NCBI GenBank assembly: GCA_946479705.1
Contig: CAMLHI010000029.1
Coordinates: 1-14,679 of the forward strand
Length of the DNA stretch: 14,679 bases
Reading direction: 5' to 3'
Origin: an uncultured Oxalobacteraceae bacterium
GTDB taxonomy: Bacteria > Pseudomonadota > Gammaproteobacteria > Burkholderiales > Burkholderiaceae
In this document: in pieces, positions 13,921 to 14,679 of the stretch
How the letters are laid out: every line of letters begins with the position of its first letter
How positions within the stretch are numbered: position 1 is the first letter of the stretch
Program-made: the position numbers and the translations under genes
The notes under the pieces: generated by a model
Told to the model about the DNA's origin: nothing
The model's database searches: none
Seen by the model: only the letters and a program-made list of their open reading frames with translations

Positions 13921-13949
13921 ACTATATCATCCTGATCAAAAATATTCAA
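13921..13949 (-). promoter_or_regulatory. Sigma70-type promoter driving the candidate small RNA
   Basis: On the minus strand TTGAAT (13944-13949) and TATAGT (13921-13926) are spaced by 17 bases, the best two-box promoter in the window. It points away from the Abi_2-like gene, whose start is only 12 bases from the -35 box. Confidence 0.6.
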
Positions 13950-13961
13950 AGATGGTGCTCA

Positions 13962-14447
13962 ATGAACTGGAATGATCTCGAAAAGCACTTTTCGGCGGCG
14001 CGTCTTGGCCGCTACCGCGCCTCATGCGGTAACGACGAAGCGAGGGCGATGAAGGCCTACGTGAACAATATGCTGCTGGCCGAGGCCATGATGCCGATGC
14101 TGAGCGTTCTTGAAATCGCCTTGAGAAATGGGATCCACCGACGACTCAGCGTCTTGTATGCGCGCCCGGATTGGTGGGAAGCATGGCATGGCGGTTCAGC
14201 CTTCCAATGGCAGTTGCAGGAGGTAGCAGGAGCCGTGGGCAAACTTCAACGCCGTGCAGAAGTCGCCACCCCGGACAAGATCATCGCCGAGTTGGCCTTC
14301 GGCTTCTGGAGTTCCCTGTTCAACGTGCACTTCCAGTACGTGCTGTGGAAAGACTTGCGCTTGGTTTTTCCTCGTTGTCCCAAACCGCAACGGAAGCGAC
14401 ACACGATTTCGTCGGCCTTGAACCAAGTCCGCGACCTTCGCAATCGC
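13962..14447 (+). pseudogene. Abi_2-family (abortive infection type) gene, C-terminus lost
   Basis: The first 162 codons encode an Abi_2/AbiD-like protein: MNWNDLEKHFSAARLGRY, then MLLAEAMMPMLSVLEIALRN (37-56), GIHRRL (57-62), DWWEAW (70-75), TPDKIIAELAFGFWSSLF (103-120) and ALNQVRDLRNR (152-162). Relatives in phage defence carry on as RNR-xx-HHEP, an RNxxxH-like motif of the HEPN type linked to RNase activity. Here the frame goes from RNR into WSRCQRWP, which is antisense metE sequence, and has no stop codon before the window ends. The break lies between 14447 and the metE stop at 14459. So the histidines and the last 50 or so residues are missing and the gene is probably dead. The ATG has only a weak AAAGATGG ribosome binding site. 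Family assignment is from remembered sequence features. Confidence 0.75.
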
Positions 14448-14458
14448 TGGTCGCGATG

Positions 14459-14679
14459 TCAGCGCTGGCCTATAGCAATCGTATCGCGGCGCATCCGGCG
14501 CGCCGCTTCGACCATATTGGCCAGGGCCGCCCGAGTCTCCGGCCAGGCCCGGGTTTTCAGGCCGCAGTCGGGGTTGACCCACAAGTTTTCCGGCGGGATC
14601 ACGCGCGCTGCCTTGCGCAGCAGACGCTCCATGTCGTCCGGGCCGGGTACCCGCGGCGAATGGATGTCGTACACGCCGG
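14459..14679 (-). CDS. metE: Cobalamin-independent methionine synthase, C-terminal end
   Basis: The last 72 residues of MetE, which transfers the methyl group of methyltetrahydropteroyl-glutamate to homocysteine. The stretch [10 protein letters not shown], then [14 protein letters not shown] with the zinc-ligand cysteine, then [18 protein letters not shown] is the conserved C-terminus of the family. The frame enters from the right window edge and ends at TGA 14461-14459 with the tail DTIAIGQR. The stop codon lies about 11 bases from the break in the convergent Abi_2-like gene, so metE is complete at this end. Confidence 0.93.
   Translation of the reverse strand, partial: GVYDIHSPRVPGPDDMERLLRKAARVIPPENLWVNPDCGLKTRAWPETRAALANMVEAARRMRRDTIAIGQR

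Noticed and set aside
13796..13960. Known structural RNA (6S, 4.5S, tmRNA, RNase P) or riboswitch
   Set aside because: None of their conserved cores is present, and no gene follows the terminator closely enough for a riboswitch.
1..14679. CRISPR array, tRNA or rRNA genes, replication origin
   Set aside because: No regularly spaced repeats, no cloverleaf with a CCA-type end, no rRNA-like sequence and no clustered DnaA boxes were seen.

Overview
The window is a GC-rich stretch of betaproteobacterial chromosome. Its protein sequences and gene neighbourhoods (a hemA-prfA-dsbB-prmC run, minCDE, and gshA of the E. coli type) fit the Oxalobacteraceae (Massilia, Duganella or Janthinobacterium-like). 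This placement rests on remembered family sequences, not on a search. No rRNA, tRNA, CRISPR array or recognisable insertion sequence was seen.

Layout: (1) 1-3393, minus strand: gshA (runs off the left edge) and a secreted DUF885 metallohydrolase. (2) 3394-6657, an accessory patch: a small secreted ricin-type lectin (+), a fused duplicate of the prmC 3' end with the DUF885 promoter (-), a wrecked PQQ-type beta-propeller gene (-), a frameshifted lipoprotein gene (-), an AT-rich control region and an intact atypical patatin-like gene (+). (3) 6658-11171, minus strand: an orphan OmpR-type response regulator, then hemA, prfA, dsbB and prmC. These join haem/tRNA-dependent precursor synthesis, translation termination, modification of the release factor, and disulfide formation. 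(4) 11484-13430, minus strand: the minCDE division-site operon. (5) 13431-14679: a gene-free stretch holding a candidate small RNA, an Abi_2-type gene cut at its C-terminal motif, and the 3' end of metE running off the right edge.

The most interesting structure lies in region 2. The DUF885 promoter and start (about 3381-3480) and the prmC 3' end (about 6669-6909) each occur twice in direct orientation, in the order R1-lectin-P1 | R2-[PQQ remnant, lipoprotein remnant, patatin]-P2. This looks like two versions of the DUF885-prmC intergenic locus, each with different cargo, joined in tandem. The prmC copies share 155 identical bases next to the junction, then change abruptly to about 14% mismatch toward the gene's stop codon. 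Recombination between them would regenerate a full-length prmC with a different C-terminus. Other points to check are the Abi_2 gene broken exactly at its RNxxxH-like motif, a promoter-hairpin-terminator unit antisense to the Abi_2 upstream region, and a long hairpin between minC and minD.
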